A stretch of 64,000 bases of DNA from Drosophila pseudoobscura (Eukaryota > Arthropoda > Insecta > Diptera > Drosophilidae): positions 29,410,001-29,474,000 of the forward strand of contig NC_046681.1 in NCBI RefSeq assembly GCF_009870125.1, read 5' to 3'. The notes below the pieces were generated by a model. It was given only the letters and a program-made list of their open reading frames with translations, had not been told where the DNA came from and made no database searches. Positions 61,229 through 64,000 of this stretch are shown here, in pieces; positions within the stretch are counted from its first letter, which is position 1, and every line of letters begins with the position of its first letter. Position numbers and translations under genes: made by a program.

Positions 61229-64000
61229 GTTTCGCTGACAGACAGTGCGTTGCGTAACTATAATGCAGTGGAAAGTTGCAATTTCGTAGATTTGATGGCT
61301 ATTCAGAAAAGCTCTAAAACACAGGGATTTCAACGATTAAACTAACGGCATTTGGGTTGATTTTTAAATGCGGTTTCCATGAAATTATTCGATAAAAAAA
61401 GGTATTCCGAGTGGAATTACTGGGGTAATATAACTAAAAATTAATAGAACTGCAGTTGGGATTGCACTTCGGCATTCCATTCGATGAATGACACAGTTTT
61501 TTGGCTTATTAGTGCCGTATAGTAGGGCCCATCAATCGATTGGCTTCTAGCTTCCGGATTACAGCTCAACAATTGACCCAGTTAACCGCACACAACCCCC
61601 GAAGCAGAGACCCCAAGCCGACAGGGGAAGGGTCCAAATTTAAGTTTACCGAAACGTAACGGAAGCCCCTCTCTACTCCTTCAAGCACACATCACATCCC
61701 TCCCATGTGGGCACCCGGTGTGCCCATGCATATTTGTTTAGCTTGATTACAGACCAAATGTGATTTAAGGCACGTTAAACACACACAGACACAGAGACAC
61801 CCCCCACCCCCCGCCCCAGGAAGGATCCTCCCGTCTGCAATCAAGGCTTAGACAACAACAATTGAAAGGCAGTCAGACGGACAGGCGGAGGACACTAAGT
61901 GGAGTCGAGTCGTGTCCTGCGGTCAGCTGCAGTTCCACTCTATCCTCCCCTGGTCCCCTCCCCCCTCAACGCCGATGACCCCATAAAATATGCAAGGGCA
62001 CGGCACAGAGATGCGCATACACCCCCTTTCCACTGGGCAGCGTTTAAGTGGCATTTGATTTGGACTTGAAACAGCACACAAAAATATTATTAAAGGATCC
62101 CTTAACAAAAGCCGGAAGCAGTTCAAGAAGCAGTGCAAGCAGTGGTTAAACGTTCAGCAATCGATCGAAATTCTTGCCTCGAACAATTTCAGATTTCGAA
62201 CCAAATTAGAGCCCAATCGGTAGGAGTATCCGAGAACAGCAGAATCCCCTCCGAATGATTGATACACAATTGCAAAGACACACACGAATCAGAGCTGTAT
62301 GCTCGGCGAGGAATCCCGGAGCTCAAGCATCCCCCCAGTGCGGATTCGCAGTCCCTCGGTGCAGGATGCAGGCCAGTGGAAATGCAGAATTCCAGGAATG
62401 CCGCAGAGAGTGCCGGAGTGGAGTGGCGTGGAGTGAAGCGGGATCTGGGAGTTGTTGCTTCTGTTGTTCCTGGTGCTGGTGCTGCCGGGGAGGCCGCTGC
62501 AACCACAGCCAAAACAAACCCGGGGAACAAACACCAACACTCTGTGCCACCAGATATGTAGCCCTCCCTCCCAGAGGCCCCACCTCTGGAGGAGCAGCAG
62601 CAGCCAGTGGGTTGTGCTCTGCCTGTGGTTCTGCATGGAGGCGCCACAGTCAACTGATGTTGATGCCACCCAGTTAACTGGTTGTTACCTCCGCCTCTCT
62701 GCTGCACTTCCCTGAGCGTAGAGTTTGTGGTCTCGTTTTGTAATTAAGTTGAAATTTCTCCCTCTCCTCCTCTCCTCCTCTCCTCCTCTCTTCCCGTCTT
62801 TCTCTGCTTCTCCTGCTGGAATGACAAATCGTTATGGTTGGAGAAACTTTAAGTGCTCGGGGCACGGTATTCATAAAAAAAGATGAGCAAATCCTTTGAT
62901 TTGTGTGCGTGCCGATCCCAAATTGCTTAATCTCCCACCGCACGCACATCGGGCCCCATCGGGCCACACCGGGCCACTTGACCCAATTTTTAATCACTTT
63001 CCAAGCACACATGCTAACCCCTGTCCTCTGTCCCCTGTCCCCTGTCCTACGTCCATTCGGTCCGCCGTTCCGGCATAAATTTGTGTCTTAAAAGTTGCCT
63101 CGTGGCCCAGGCAAAAGTTTCGGCTGCACGTTTTAAGCTGCCCCAGCAGATTCGGAGTTGGAGTCCGAGTCCGAAACAAGCTTAAAAATCTGTACGAAGC
63201 CAAAGCGTCACAAAGGTAAACTCGCCCCAGAATCGGTTATTCGAGATGGGATTTTTCAACTGGAGGGCAGTAATCGTTTGAACGAAATATACGCCTTTAT
63301 GCGGGAATGTTAATTATAGCAATTTTTATTGATTTTCGGTGTAATGGAGATTTACAATAGCTCTGGGTTGGCTTTGAAGACGACGAATTATTGAGACGAA
63401 GGCTGCCAGGTGAATAAAGAGCTTCCTCTCTCGGGCTTCGGCCGGCTCTCTCTGACGACCGCTCTCGTGCTATATCGCTCTCGCGCTCTATCGCTGTTGC
63501 GCTTTCGCGCTCTCGTGATCTGTTCTCTCGCTATCGGTTTAGCAGACGCGAGCGTTGAGAGAGTCCAGCCTTCTTACCTACGAGAGAGTATACGAATACA
63601 TATGTACATACATGCATATATACCCGCCTTTTGAAGCCTGTTAAACACTTTTGAATCTAGTGAACTTGCGGTACGAATTATTAGCTTAATCCAAAGACTA
63701 ATACTCTCTATAAGTCTACTGTCTGCTATCCTGTGGACTGTTGTGTACCACTTTGTCTTCCAATCTTTGGACTATGAAAACTTGTCACTTTACCATCTCT
63801 AGTTCCATTTGCATCTGTGCAAATTTCTAAGGTAATTTCTGTGTTACAAAATATTCTAAAAACACATTTGCCGACTCCCACAACAGGGGTCGGGAGGGGA
63901 GGGGAGGGGAGTGGAGAGGCGTCCAGGCCAATTGTGTGATCCCTGTTCTGTTCCTGTTTTCAGTTGTTGTTTCTGTTGTGTTGTGTGGGCGTAAAAAGTT

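Larger units (their letters stand above)
54893..64000. other. Gene-free right flank
   Basis: No coding gene is supported. It contains CAA/AAC and GA-rich segments (55440-55560, 55700-55760), a 14-base C run at 57827-57840, a (CAGGAGATGC)5 minisatellite, a possible 304-bp TIR element and one TATA-Inr promoter candidate. The block near 63420-63640 (CTCTCG-rich, then CATATGTACATA) has LTR-like character, but no paired end was found. Confidence 0.45.

Overview
The window looks like insect genomic DNA, almost certainly Drosophila. Genes are short with compact 55-75 bp introns. Core promoter elements are fly-specific: a DRE, a TCT initiator and an exact Motif 1. CGATA clusters and recognisable fly gene families (enhancer of rudimentary, TAF7, Tip60/MYST, RpS14, PA28/REG) are present, in a background rich in CA/GA/GT microsatellites. 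The species cannot be fixed from the sequence. An obscura-group fly is my guess only.

Layout. Bases 1 to about 10.79 kb carry no gene I can support; they contain a tandem duplication at 9.9-10.6 kb. A compact gene cluster follows at 10.8-20.9 kb: a 120-aa unknown protein with a faint HORMA-like pattern (-), head-to-head with an intronless, divergent RpS14 (+); a short TAF7-like gene (-); a dead RpS14 copy (+); a complete Tip60-like MYST acetyltransferase (-); a housekeeping-type promoter with no visible coding sequence (+); a second, very divergent TAF7-like gene (+); and a PAM2-motif protein (-). Bases 21-50.5 kb are essentially gene-free and hold simple repeats, two copies of a small TIR element, a degenerate minisatellite, and a 3 x 115-bp tandem array followed by TATA boxes. 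At 50.6-54.9 kb lies an inverted duplication (palindrome). Each arm holds a divergent gene pair, a PA28/REG-like proteasome activator and an enhancer-of-rudimentary-like gene, sharing one short promoter region. Bases 54.9-64 kb again show no supportable gene; one TATA-Inr candidate is noted.

How it fits together. Nearly every recognisable gene is a divergent relative of a ubiquitous nuclear or translation factor: TFIID, MYST acetyltransferase, ribosome, PABP-binding, proteasome activator, e(r). None looks like the conserved family member itself. Such sets of fast-evolving paralogs are typical of germline-biased genes in flies, but expression cannot be read from sequence, so this is inference. 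The most striking signal is the palindrome. Promoter, 5'UTR, intron and e(r) sequence are nearly identical between arms, while the PA28-like protein-coding sequence has diverged heavily and mostly by amino-acid change. That pattern suggests gene conversion of the arms together with diversifying selection on the activator.
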